A stretch of 64,000 bases of DNA from Aptenodytes patagonicus (Eukaryota > Chordata > Aves > Sphenisciformes > Spheniscidae), in assembly GCF_965638725.1 (NCBI RefSeq), contig NC_134970.1, positions 4,655,001 through 4,719,000 of the forward strand. Reading direction: 5' to 3'. Both the position numbers and the translations under genes were made by a program. The notes beneath the pieces are model-generated. The model did not search any database. It was not told the origin of the DNA and was given only the letters and a program-made list of their open reading frames with translations. Each line of letters opens with the position of its first letter. Within the stretch, counting starts at the first letter, position 1. This document shows, in pieces, positions 37,713 to 49,401 of this stretch.

Positions 37713-40230
37713 GTGGGCACAGGGTGAGACGACAGACCCCCGGGGCCGGGGGAGGCCGGGGTCCCGGCGGGTGCGGGCGCACGGGCTGGCCGGGCAGGGT
37801 CACCCCTGGCGGGGGCTGCCGTGGGTCCCCTCCCTGGCCGGGGGCTCACGCTGCGGCTGATCCCCCTGGGGCCGGAGCCGCAGGGACCCCGGGAGCCCAG
37901 GCGGGGGCTGTCGCGGAGCCGGTGGTGCCACCCACGGTGGAGCCCCAGGGCGGTGGCAGCATCCCAGCCCCGATCCCCGGCCGCGGGGCTAATCCGCTTT
38001 GCCCTCGCGGGGACCAGATGGCCCCGCTAAGTGGGTCAGGCAGGAGCAGGGGACGCTGGGGAGCGAGGAGCCCCGTTTTGCTTCCTGATAGCTACAAAAA
38101 ATAATAATCGAGTGAAACGAGGTGGAAGAGAGGAGCCTGGAGATGGCGGTGCCGGGGGGACACGGCCCCCCCCGTGCCCGGGCTGGTGGTGGGACGGGGC
38201 TCGGTGCCACCGCAGAGCACCGAGAGCATCCTGCGCCGGCGGGGTGGCAGCGTCGGGGAAAAGCAGCTTCTGCTTTGCAGCCCCCGGGATGAACCTGTCC
38301 AGCGAGAAGCCAACCAGCCGCGCTAAACGGGGTCCTCCTCCTCCTCCTCCTCCTCCTCCTCCTCCATCTCCTCCCAGCCCGGCGCTGCCGTGCCGCGGCT
38401 AAAAATAAATGCGGCAATTTCTAGGAAAGTTCCTTGGAGAGAGCGAGCGGGAGCACACGGCCAGCTCAGCCCGGCTGGAGGAGCATGCGGGGTCCTGGGG
38501 GAAGCAGCGTGCCTTGGGAGCGGAGCAGGGGGGTCACCGAGCCCCCCTGCACTGCCAGAGGCAGCCCTGGACACTCGCAGTGTCCCCAAATCCCAGGTGA
38601 ATATTTTTTCCCCATCCACCGCTGCCCAGAGCGTCTGGATGGGGAAAAAGGAGAGGCGAGGCTGGGGCGGTGCAGGGGCTGCTCATCCCTGGGGAAATCT
38701 CCCCCTTACTTGCCCCCCGGGTGGGGGAAGGATGCCGGGGGGCTGAGGGCAGCATCGCCACCAGTCCCGGGGACGTGGCACCTTTATGACCAGGGTGGGA
38801 GGGGGGAGGGTAAGCCGGGGGGGGGGAGCAAATTTTTGGCAGGCGACGAGAGCTGCGACACGGGGTATTTCTGCTCCAAAACCGGCTGTGAGAGACATCA
38901 GCTCCCTCCTCTCCGCTGCTCGGCCCCCAGCAGATAATTGGGGACAGCTTTGCTGAGCCGCTAAGCGCCTCTTTAAGCAGCTAAGGGCAAGTGGCTGGAT
39001 TTCCAGCCAGAGCATCCCTCCGGCTGCTCACCCGGGGCGGGGGGGGGGGGGGGGAGCGCTGCCGCCCACCCCCGCGGGAGCAGAGCCCGCTCCGGCTCTG
39101 CCTCCCCACTCGCCCGCGAAGGCGTTAACTCCGCCATCAGCACGGATTCATTTTGCCCTCAGCTCCACGCCGCAGTCGCGAACATGGGGGTGTTGTGCAC
39201 CAGCCGGTGTGTTTTCCCTCGTTGCAATAATGCGGTGCTGGGGGAGACCGGTTGCATTCAGATCCCAAAGGGAATTTGCAAAGGGCGGGGTAAGAGATGG
39301 ATCTCCAACCCAGGACGCATTCGCTTTGCAGATAAACGCGAGAGCTCCCATGGCTGTATTTACAGCCTCGCTGCTGCGATCGGGCTGCACGCTAGTGGAT
39401 CCTGCCCAGCATTTTGCTTCACATCCCAAAAGGAGGAGAAACCCCCACCCCGGCTGAGCGAGGGCCAGACCAGAGCCCTGGGAGTCGGGCAAAGCCGGTT
39501 CGCTCTTCCCCAGCCCCAAGGCAAATCTGCTGCACTGGGGCATCAGCAGAGCCCGGGCCCCAAGCTGGGGAGAAACGAGGGCGTTTGGGGTAACGCCCCC
39601 CCTCCGAGGGGCCGCGTCGGGCACCCGTGGGGTGGGAGCTGCCCCCGGCACACCCGGCTGCCCCTGCAGCCAGGCACAGCGCGGGGCAGAGGGATGCAGC
39701 AGCTCTCGCTGGAGCATGCGGAGGCTGAGGAAGGTGCCGAGTGGTCCCATCCTACCAGCGGTGAGGACAGCGGGACCCACCGAAAGCAGCCTGCTGCTAT
39801 GCGAAGAGCCCTGTCCGCTCCCGGCACTGATCCCGAATCCTCTCCGACAGCCTCTGAGCATCTCCCGCTGCTCAGCCTCCACCGGGCAGGCAGGGAAGAC
39901 ATCAAACCTCCAAAGGGTTTGGGATACCCCGAGCCTGACCATGGGTTTTGGGAAAGTGGTCAGACTTCGGTAGAGCATTTGTGTGTGCACGCAGGTGTAG
40001 AGCACAAACACAGCAGGTATTTGTAAGAACGGGGGCCGAAGCAGCTCACGTTATTTTTCCTTGACCTACGCTGGCACCTCTGAACACATTTCTCACTGTC
40101 TCCAGCCCTCGCTGCTCCCCTCGCCGGGGCAGCAGCAGCGATCTGCAGCTCACGGCGGGTGCTGGTGCTCTCGGTGCAGGCGGCACCCAGCCTCTCCCAC
40201 AGCAAGGGGCTATTTCCACGTGAAGGACGC
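37713..40230. other. GC-rich intergenic region between SMIM29 and NUDT3
   Basis: No exon recognised. It contains a (CTC)n repeat at 38333-38365, G-runs at 38817-38827 and 39038-39053, and mixed-composition sequence. It ends at a marked fall in GC near 40.2 kb. Confidence 0.5.
38333..38365. repeat. (CTC)n simple repeat
   Basis: Eleven consecutive trinucleotides of CTC phase. Confidence 0.9.
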
Positions 40231-40591
40231 TCGGTGAGGACTTTGTGAAATAGGTGTGAGCAGCTTCGGAGTCAGGATCACTTCTGCTTCACGAGGCTCT
40301 TGGTCAGGATCAGAAACATCTGAAGGAGACTACACCGCGCCTTAAAGTTCACCCCAGTCTCATTGCAGGGTGCCCTCCCCACTCAGACGAGCCCGTCTCA
40401 ACGTCAGGCTGTTGGCGACATCCCTCCAAATTTTCTTTTCCAGACTGTGAAGGTACCAAGCCACTTCAGGGAGGGCTTTCTCCTCCACTGACACGTTATT
40501 GCCCAATCCCCAAGTTCACGTACGTGGGCAACAGCGCTGGGAAGAAGAGAGACCACGCAGCAGGCAGAGCCGTGTGTGAAATACTGGCGTG

Positions 40592-40597
40592 TTTATT
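40592..40597 (-). terminator. Most distal candidate NUDT3 poly(A) signal
   Basis: TTTATT on + is AATAAA on the gene strand, with a GT/T-rich downstream element. It is the last such signal before composition changes to GC-rich. Confidence 0.35.
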
Positions 40598-41890
40598 GGT
40601 TGGCACTAGATTACAGCCTACACTCTTGTCAAACTTGCATCCACAAATTTTTTTTAAATTTTTTTTTTTTTGAAATCTTTTAAAGACAGTGATGACCTCC
40701 CCCTCGCACACAGCTCAAACAGAGGAAACACCTTGAGAAAGGCACCGGACTGCCAGCTGCCGTACATCAGCGCAGCTTCACACCGTCTCAACACCAGGCT
40801 CAAAACACACGCAGATTCACTGCAGAAGAGGGACAGGGGTTTGTAATGATACCAGAGCCGAGCGTGGAGTAGATAGTGAGCCCGCCGGTCTTTCCGGGAA
40901 CACTATGGGTGAAGAGATGAAAATTACGTAGGTATACACTACACCTGCCAGCCAAGACTAAGCAGGAGCAAGAGCGCACCTGCATTATTCATAGGCTCGA
41001 ACTAAGATCTGAGCCTCAAAGAAAACAAAACGTGTTTTCTACTGAATGCATTTGACTTCGAACAAATGTGTCGTAAGTAAGAACAAGTCCAAGTCAGTAA
41101 GAAAAAGCATCAGCTGAAATGCCAGATTTCCAAAGTGCCCTTGCAGTTGTAAAGTGTTTTTGCAAACCATTTCAACTTAATATATCATAAAAAACCCACG
41201 TTAACTTCACCAGAAGATTAGAAACACAAAGCACTGGAGTGAGGAACAGAAGTCTGCAGCCAGAAAAATAAAGCAAAACAGATTATGGGAATTACAAGTC
41301 CAAAACCATCCAGAATTCACGGAGAACTGAGTATTTAACTTACGATCCATTGAAAATCACTGAAAATCTCAGGCTTCTTTTAATTCTAATAAATTAGCAA
41401 GTTTGTTCTCTACGCCAGTTTTCCCTCCTCCAAACTCACCGGCACGCCCATGCTGGGCAGCAGCAGCGCCAAGAGCCTCCGCCGAGACATCCCAACCGAC
41501 ACCACCACGTCACGCAGGAGCAGGAAACCCCGGGAGATCGCTCACCACGCTCCGCTGCTGCCATCCTCCCCCACCCCAGGAGGCCTGGCCACCTGAATGA
41601 CTCAGAAAAGCATCCGCAAGGTTTAAAAACCTGTTCCTCATAGGGACTGCTCACGCCGGCGCTGCCAAGCAGGAGAGGTCGGTGCAGGTCGGTACCCGGA
41701 CTGGTATCAAAGTCCTGTCCTTGGTCGCGAAGGTGAGTACGAACGTACCAGCTCAGACACGAACAGAAGAGATGGTCAAAGCCCCGCAGGTATCTCGGAG
41801 GTATCTCGGTTCGATAAGGAATGGAAAAGCCTGCGGCAGATAATGCTCATACCCACCGACACCCAGCTCGCGCTGCCGGCAGGGTGACTA

Positions 41891-41998
41891 TCCCACTGCC
41901 AGGCACGCGCTCCGATGGGGTCTGGGTCCCACTGCCAGGCACGCGCTCCGATGGGGTCTGGGTCCCACTGCCAGGCACGCGCTCCGATGGGGTCTGGG
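41891..41998. repeat. Three perfect tandem copies of a 36-bp unit
   Basis: The unit starts TCCCACTGCCAGGCACGCGC and ends TCCGATGGGGTCTGGG. Copies lie at 41891-41926, 41927-41962 and 41963-41998 with no differences seen. It is GC-rich inside AT-rich surroundings. Confidence 0.95.
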
Positions 41999-42464
41999 AT
42001 CCTGCTCTCCCAGCTCGGGGCTGCTGCCAGGGAGCCTCGGGTACAGAGAGTTCACGAAAAGACTGAGCAGAAAACGCGAAGTGATCGTTCCAGATCTTCG
42101 GTTTTAATAAATAGAAAATAGGACATACAGGAAATTCCGCAAACACTCTTGGACCTCCCCAAGAATAATTTGAGGCAATTCTAGAGCCAATTTCTCAAGT
42201 ATAACTTCAAAATTCTCACTTTCCCACCAAAAAAAAAAAAAGAAAAAAAACCCTATCAACTAGCACCAAAAAGATTTTATAAATCTCCTAAATACATCTT
42301 CAATCCAGTTAAGTGTTCTTTTTCACCCATCTACACCTCTCTCAATTATGTACAGACCTCATGACACTATACCCAGTAGAACACCACATGTATCTACACA
42401 CCACCTTCCACCACTGAAGCCGAGAGCCCTCTCCAACCGAATTAAATTAATTCTAACACCGAGA

Positions 42465-42515
42465 AAAGTGAGGAACGTATATATTTATATATATGTGTGT
42501 GTATGTTATAGTCTC
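42465..42515. repeat. TA/TG-rich simple sequence
   Basis: ATATATTTATATATATGTGT-type dinucleotide tract within the NUDT3 downstream region. Confidence 0.7.
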
Positions 42516-45500
42516 TTAACACCGAGACACGATGAGGGAGTACACCAGAAGCAAGGTCGCCTGCATCCCCAGGCTGTGATGTAGCCACTAGATGATGCTA
42601 TCTTATTAAGCAGGAAGAACAGAACCAGGAGGGAAAACCCGAGTCATTTAAAAGCAGGACCAGAGCAGTCGACGAATTACACAAAGTTGTTGAGTATCCT
42701 TAGAAGACAAGAGCTCTTCACGCCAACGAGCGTCTGCAACAACTTCGTTTCTTGGTGCAAGTTTGGCTAAAGAGACCGACAGATTTGGATCCTCTCCCGA
42801 GAATCGGCACCAGCCGTAGCTTCTACTCCAGGAAAGTTAAATATCCAGACCTATCTTTCACAGAACTCCCAGATCACCCACGTTTCCTTTCACTGGGTGC
42901 TTTGCACAGGTACAAACATTGCATCCGGCTGTCTGAAAAGCGCAAACATATCCATTTGGGATAAAACTGTTTCTGAGAACGAGCAAGAAAATCTAAAGTT
43001 GTTATAATTGGGAGAGGCAAACATTCGATCTGTGCAGCTTCAAATATTTTGCTCTTCTGGAGCAACCAGCATGTTTTCTGCATGGAAAAGCTGAGGCAGA
43101 GGCCCAAAGTCCGGGCTAGATCTGGGAAGGGAACCGAGGATTCCTGACATTCCCTGCACACATTTTTAGCCACCGAATACTTTGTGTCTGCGCAAGGGAA
43201 AAAGCAACACTAGCAGATTCCGATCCCTTTTAATTTTTCAGTTTATAGAGTTCGCTTTAAGGCACATTCAAGACCACGCTGAATTAAACTGCCTTCCTGC
43301 TCAACAGAAATCTGGGAAGTGCACACGCCGCCTATCTGCCCAGTAAAAAAGCTGATGCGAGCGCTTAAATGGCAGTTCCTTTCCAGCCCCCAAACCAGAG
43401 CTCTTACCTTCCTCCACGGCAGCGGGACTGAAGGCCATCATCCGAGGAGACGCAGCGGGTTGTCTGGGTGCAGCCCTCCACAGCCACCCAGGGGCGGAGG
43501 AGCTCTGAAGTATGACACCCCCCCACCCCACCCCCCCCAGGGTAAGGCTCCGCTCCTTCCCCACCGGCACCAGGCAGCGTTTTTATTGCGCAGCGCAGCC
43601 GCTGGAGAAGGCGCCTGCCTTGCCGAGCTGGAACCAAACCAACCTAAGAAGGAACCACGTCCGCAGAATGGAAGGGAAAGGAAACAAATCCCAAAGGGTG
43701 TCTTTTAAAAAGATGCAGAGGGACGGCACATGCATTCACTTGTCCGTGCCACCTTCCTACGGCAACGCAAAGGCAAGAGATGTTATCTGAGGAGAGCCCT
43801 GGCTGGGCTCCCTTTACCTGTAAATCTAGTATTTTCTTACAGTGTAATGTACACAGAACTCCTCGGTTAAATCACAGCAGGTTGATTTAACCCAGAAGAA
43901 CCCACGGCCACTCCCCAGTGTTTCTTGCATCTTACCGTACTGAACACGAGCAAGGGATGGGGGGAAGAAATAGCAAGACTTGAACAAGCCAGATACACTC
44001 TCCCCATCCGATCCACGCAGCAGCTTAAAAACACTCATTATGAAGTGCCCCTCCGTTAACGCCCGTATTTTTATCCCCTTCTATTCGTGTTTAATTACAG
44101 TTACTGGCTAATGGCGTTTATCAGTAATACCAGTCTACAACTTCAGCTCTGTTTAACAGCATTAAACACAAACAAGCGAGCTGACCATCAGCAACTTCTG
44201 AATTACCTTTTTCAGGTGATGCAACTGCCCCATGCTTACTGAACAGCCTAATTCCGACACCCTCTCGTTGACAGCTTCATCTCAAGATATTTCTGCTGTA
44301 AGACCGCTCAGAGGCTACACGCCTTCTTCTGAGAGTTCAAAGTAACGAGCAAGTAATATTTACGCTATCCAGTGCTCCTGGCACAGCAGCCGGTGAGAAA
44401 GACCGCCATCGCGTCCTGCACCCTCCCAGCTGTCACTGCCTCAGCCCTGAAGAGTTTTTACTCTTTCAAATTGTAAGTCACGTTCAATTTGAAAAAAACA
44501 TCTCATTTTTAGTTTGCAAAGTAGCCATTAACTCAAAGGCATGTTTTGCCAAATGATATACCCGGAGAGGCAAATGCCAAACACTCGTACTTCTACGAAG
44601 TCGCTGCAGTTCTGAGCAAGGGTTTGCGGAGCTCCGCCAAAGCAGCTCTGGCTGCTCGGCCAGTGCTGGTAAGAAGTAGAAACACTGTGCAAAGATAAAG
44701 GAGGTACAAGCCTCCCCGGGCTTTGTAACAATACCGAGTTTCTCTATCGCCAATAAACTATTGTCTAGAATTAAACAATCCATCTTTGTGAAGAAACCAA
44801 AAGACATCTTTGTGAAGCGACCAAAAGTACTTTAGCAGCACTGAATGCCAGACTTCAGGGAGAATGGAAAAAAAAAACCCCTTCTTTCAATCTTCTCTAG
44901 GCATCTCCCAGGAAAAGGCGTCACCTCCCGGGCCCGGCAGTGTCACATCACAGCCTCTCATAGCCAGGCACCAACACCAGCACGCACAGCCGTGTGGCAC
45001 GCCTGTTAAATACTGTGGGGAAGCTTCACCAAATAGAAAACGATACGCGTTACTTTTAACTGAAAAAAGGTTCTTCCTTTCGAAATGTGCCTTTGAAAAG
45101 CCTCAGCGTCAGCAAAGTCAAATTTGAAACCCAAAAACCATCTTGCAGTAACCACTTCAAGACAAAGGTGCTGTACGATTTCTACCGCACGCGATTTCTA
45201 AGCTGACGTTAACCAATGCATCGAAATCCCTGTTCCACCATACCAAAACCTAGTTTGAGAGAGACTTCCTAGAGCTCAATAAGTACGATTTCAGCTCCAC
45301 TAAGTTTAATTACACTTGGCACCCTTCTGCAGAGGGACGTCCACCTGCCCCTTGAGTTTTACGCATCATTTAAGATCATCAGAAAGGTACGGGATCTGAC
45401 AAATCCTGCCGGAAGAATCAAGCAGCAGTTGCTGGAGACATCGGTACCCCCGGGGTGTCTTCCTTTTTCTCCTGCTCCCGTGCTGGAGTCAACAAATGCC

Positions 45501-48500
45501 AGTATAGTCGCTACCCAGCATCGGCTTAAACCACCAGCTAACATTTTCCTGCCACAGCAGTAATCCAGGCTGGTCTGTCAAACGCTTCCAGGGACAGAGA
45601 TCCAGATTTTTGTTAAGTATTTTGAGGTTTAAAAGATCAGCACGCTCAGCGGTGGCGTCTAAGTGCTGAATGCACTTCCCTTCTCCCATTATGGTCGAAA
45701 ATACGTTTAAAAATCCAGATGGCAGGATGCAACTCCGATATACGAGGATTTCTAATTTTGACAATACCGGAGGAAGTGAAGCAATGTTGAAGAGTGGGAA
45801 CTGCTCAGAGAACCTCCCCGTGCTTATCAGCGGGTCACCCTCTTCCTCTTACTTCATCACTCATCCTGCAACCCTGAGGTGACACTTAGGTGCATAGAGA
45901 AATCCAGTACTCGAGTGTTTCAAGGGCCAGTAATTTTCCCCCTCCTCCTCGCTGCAGGCAGACTTGCTTCTTGATGTATCAAGAGTGAGGTGTCCTTGTA
46001 TATACCATGAATACGTGTACGAAAAACAGCAAGGAAAAAAGTAGCATTAGCAAAATTACCCCTAAGAAGCTGCAGAGGACGCTGGAAGTTTCTCCTGAGA
46101 CCCCAGGGTTCCGAGGTGTGCCAAAAGGTAATCAAGAGCAGCCCCTCCGAGCTGGAGGCTGTGCATCATCAATACGCCTGGCATTTACCCCAAACCGGAT
46201 TTCAGAGAACCAAGACAAGCGTCTGAAACCTGCAACTTGAGGGCGGCTTGACAAATTTGCTGCCAACTTGCAGGATGTCTAAACGAAGCATTGGTATTCC
46301 TGTTTTACCTACGAATACACCAGTGCCAAGATCGATCAAAGCTATGTTGAAAGCCAGACTAAGAACATTATTCTTCAAGGGGAAGCTGAGACACATCGTA
46401 ATGCTCGATTTAAGGGGTCAGGCTAGACACTACATCGTTTGAGGTAAGAATCCCACTATCTCCAACACTAGCTCAATATAGCACCAGTTTTAGCAACGCT
46501 GGAAGTCTGAGTCTAATCCTACAGGGTTTTTTAGCAGTTGGTCACGACAGCAGCCCTAAGCAGTTTAATCAAGCAGGCGCTAGTCTGTACTGCGAAACCC
46601 AGAGCGCGTGCCGGCCTTAGAACAACTCTTTTGTCACTAATAAAGGCAGTTTGATAGTCGGTCCCAAACCAATTTAATATCATTTTGGATAAAATCGCTT
46701 AAACTGCCAGGGCACGCAGCTATACCGGTTACTAGAGAAGAACCTCAGATGCTGAGGAAGACGGGAATTCATGTGGTGCAGGGAGAGATTCAGGTAGCAC
46801 AGGACCACGGCCTGTTTTGAAATCCACATCTGTTGAATAAAGGCTATTTCTACCCCAGGAGCTATTTCCAGTTAAGAAGGCGTAACATCAGCCACTCGAT
46901 GTTACTGTGTTAACAGCATCAACTCATGCCACATTAAAACACTTTCTTGGCACAATTTATTTTTCTGACCCAAACAAATAAGCCATTAGCAAGTCATTAA
47001 CAATATTCTACCCTAAATTGTCAGTTTTAACAGCCCTGTAAAAACATTTTTAGTTTAAAAACAAAAGTGTGCATGCTGTTGATATTAAAACTGCAGTTAC
47101 TCTTTCCGGAGTACCAGCTGTTTTGTTGCAAAGCATTTTCAACATCCTAATCTGTACAGTAAAGACAAAAACTCAATTGAAGGCAGTAGATGGCTGTGTT
47201 AGGTGCCACACACGGCTCGGTAACAGCGGACTGTCTGAATTTCTTGTACACTTCCAGATACAATATTCAAGCCCTTTTGAGAGTTTGGTTCAGGCCGAAC
47301 AGCACAGAGTAAGAAAGTATTGTACATTCGTCTCTAAGTTGAAGTGAACTGAACTGGTGTAATTTAGGCTCAATTCCAGATGCTCGGTTTCAAGCTACTT
47401 CTTGAATAATGCCTCTCAGCTTTTTCTTATGCATGGTTTTTCATGTTAGCGATCACTGGCACTGCTTTTGGCCTTGCTACTCCACACTGATGAAAGCAAG
47501 GAGAACAAGTAAAGGAACAGAATAGGATCTTAAAACAAACAGCTTCTTGCCAAACCAGCAAGGATACCATTCCCCCTTGTCCCAGGCTCCATGGATATTT
47601 CTATCAGATTTTCATATTGTAAGTGCTTCTCAGGAAGAGAGAAAACTCTGGAACAGTGAGTATTTATTAGAATATTTTTTGTTAAATAAAGAGGAGGAAA
47701 AAAAAGAAGGAAAAAAAAAAAAAGAGTACTGCAGATTTAATTTCACATCTTGGCTATGCTCTGACAAAGGAGAAGTTACTGAATTCAGCAACTACTTCTT
47801 GTCCCAAGCCAGGGATTAATTAATGCCCCTCCCAAAACTTGTACCTGTCCCAACCCACCCCCCAGCCCCAACCCTTCCCATTTTATTTCCCAACTAGACA
47901 ACACTGTTGGCAAATCAAGACAGCATGAAACTTACATCAATAAAAACAACAAAAAAAAAAAAGTGAAGTGTGCCAATGCATGAGGGGAACTATCCTATCA
48001 AACGGTGTACTTCTCCAGCTAGCAATTCTGCTCGGGAGTCAGCTGTACCTTTCACGGAGGGAGAGTTTAAACGTTTTGAGCATGCTCCATGGCGCAATTG
48101 TAAGTGCTGCAGAACCACAGGACAAGAGGTTGAACACCTGAATTTTCCCCCCCCGGACTTCTTTTCAGGGACACGCATGGGTTATCCAGCCGAGGGTTCG
48201 TGCAGTTAACACTCAGTAAGTACAATCCGATGCTTTAGCACAAATTACAAGTATCCAGTTCAGCACAGTATAAGGCATGTGGACAAGAAGAGACATCAGC
48301 AGAACGCAGCAGGATCAGCAGAACAGCATTGGTGATTGACGCTCCAGTTTGTCGGACTTTGACCCCACTCTGAATCCCTGATTCCTACCACAGACAATGA
48401 AATTCAGTTTCTATCGTAGCGTTTCTGAGGCTGTTTATTTTTGGCCAAGTGTTAAAAGACCAACTCCTTTTTGTTTCATTTTGATGTAAATGCAGAAACA

Positions 48501-49231
48501 TTGGCGGAAGCTGTAGGAGAAGCAACGGAGCAGCAGGGATGTCTGCAGGTGATCAAAACTCTGCCCTCAACTTCAAGTGTCACTGCACTAAATCGGGAGA
48601 TACTGAATGGGGAGTAAACTGGCCCAGCCACTAGCACTGTCACAGAATGTGTATTTTTTAAAAAAACAGAACAAAAGGCAAACAGATTAATTATGAACCC
48701 TTCTTTTCAGAAGCAGACCAGGATTAAAAAAAATTCCCGCAAAATTAAAATGTTAGATTCTCCATCTACAAAAAAGTTTATACATATGCGCTGAAAGTGA
48801 CCACCACACAGGTCTGAACAGCACCTTACAGTACAGACTAAGACTTAAAGAGCTGATCTCACATTTGAAGTCTTTTAATTAAAAAAAAAAAAGTGGCTAT
48901 GGCTGGGATGACACAAACGGGACACTTCAGAACACAAGGCAGAGGCGAAACTGGCAGCCTCGCTCGCCAGGCCATGGAAGTGGTGTATCGGGAAAGGGGC
49001 ACTTCATGCACAAAATGTATTTTACAAAATACAGATCCAAAAAAGCAAAAAAAGCCAACGAAAAAAAAAAAATCCCACCTCGCACTAAATTGCAGCACTC
49101 TTAACACTTGCTCTGCCACAGGCTGCTGCCCATGCCTTGTTTGATAGAGGAGGCATGTGAAAAAGGGGAGGGGAGAGGGAAATCCACGTTTCAGTCTATT
49201 TTCAAAATCTCTCTCATAGGGACGTCTTCAG

Positions 49232-49401
49232 TCATCTGATGTCAGACATGGAGCTCTCAGAGTACGTCGTGGTCATGACAGGAGTGCCGTTGTTTGCCAA
49301 ACAGCCTTGCCTCAAGGTTTCAAAATACGAGGCCTGCACTGGTTTATGATACTGCAGAACTTTTATGGCATCTTCTATCTTAAACCATTCCCTTTTCCTT
49401 C
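49232..49401 (-). CDS. NUDT3: NUDT3 exon 5 (C-terminus and stop)
   Basis: This encodes [20 protein letters not shown], then [20 protein letters not shown] and the tail ending SMSDIR, stop TGA at 49232-49234. The acceptor is TTCTGCCCACAG. Compared with human, YSANN is CLANN and three residues near SVSAQSS are missing. Confidence 0.96.

Larger units (their letters stand above)
40570..49231 (-). other. NUDT3: NUDT3 3' UTR and downstream sequence (extent uncertain)
   Basis: AT-rich sequence after the NUDT3 stop with no recognisable exon. Gene-strand AATAAA signals occur at 48434-48439, 47882-47887, 47663-47668, 46956-46961, 43582-43587 and 40592-40597. The last sits just inside the edge of the AT-rich block and is followed on the gene strand by a GT/T-rich stretch (GTGGTCTCTCTTC), so a very long 3' UTR of up to about 8.6 kb is possible. 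A 36-bp triple repeat lies at 41891-41998. Confidence 0.45.

Noticed and set aside
36447-38104. Long open frames on both strands (about 400 codons each)
   Set aside because: They translate a minisatellite, a polypurine tract and G/C runs into repetitive peptides such as WTDRQTDG and SVRPSV. They overlap the SMIM29 promoter.
46190-46445. Open frames on both strands that might be a processed pseudogene
   Set aside because: No similarity to a known protein; within the NUDT3 downstream region.
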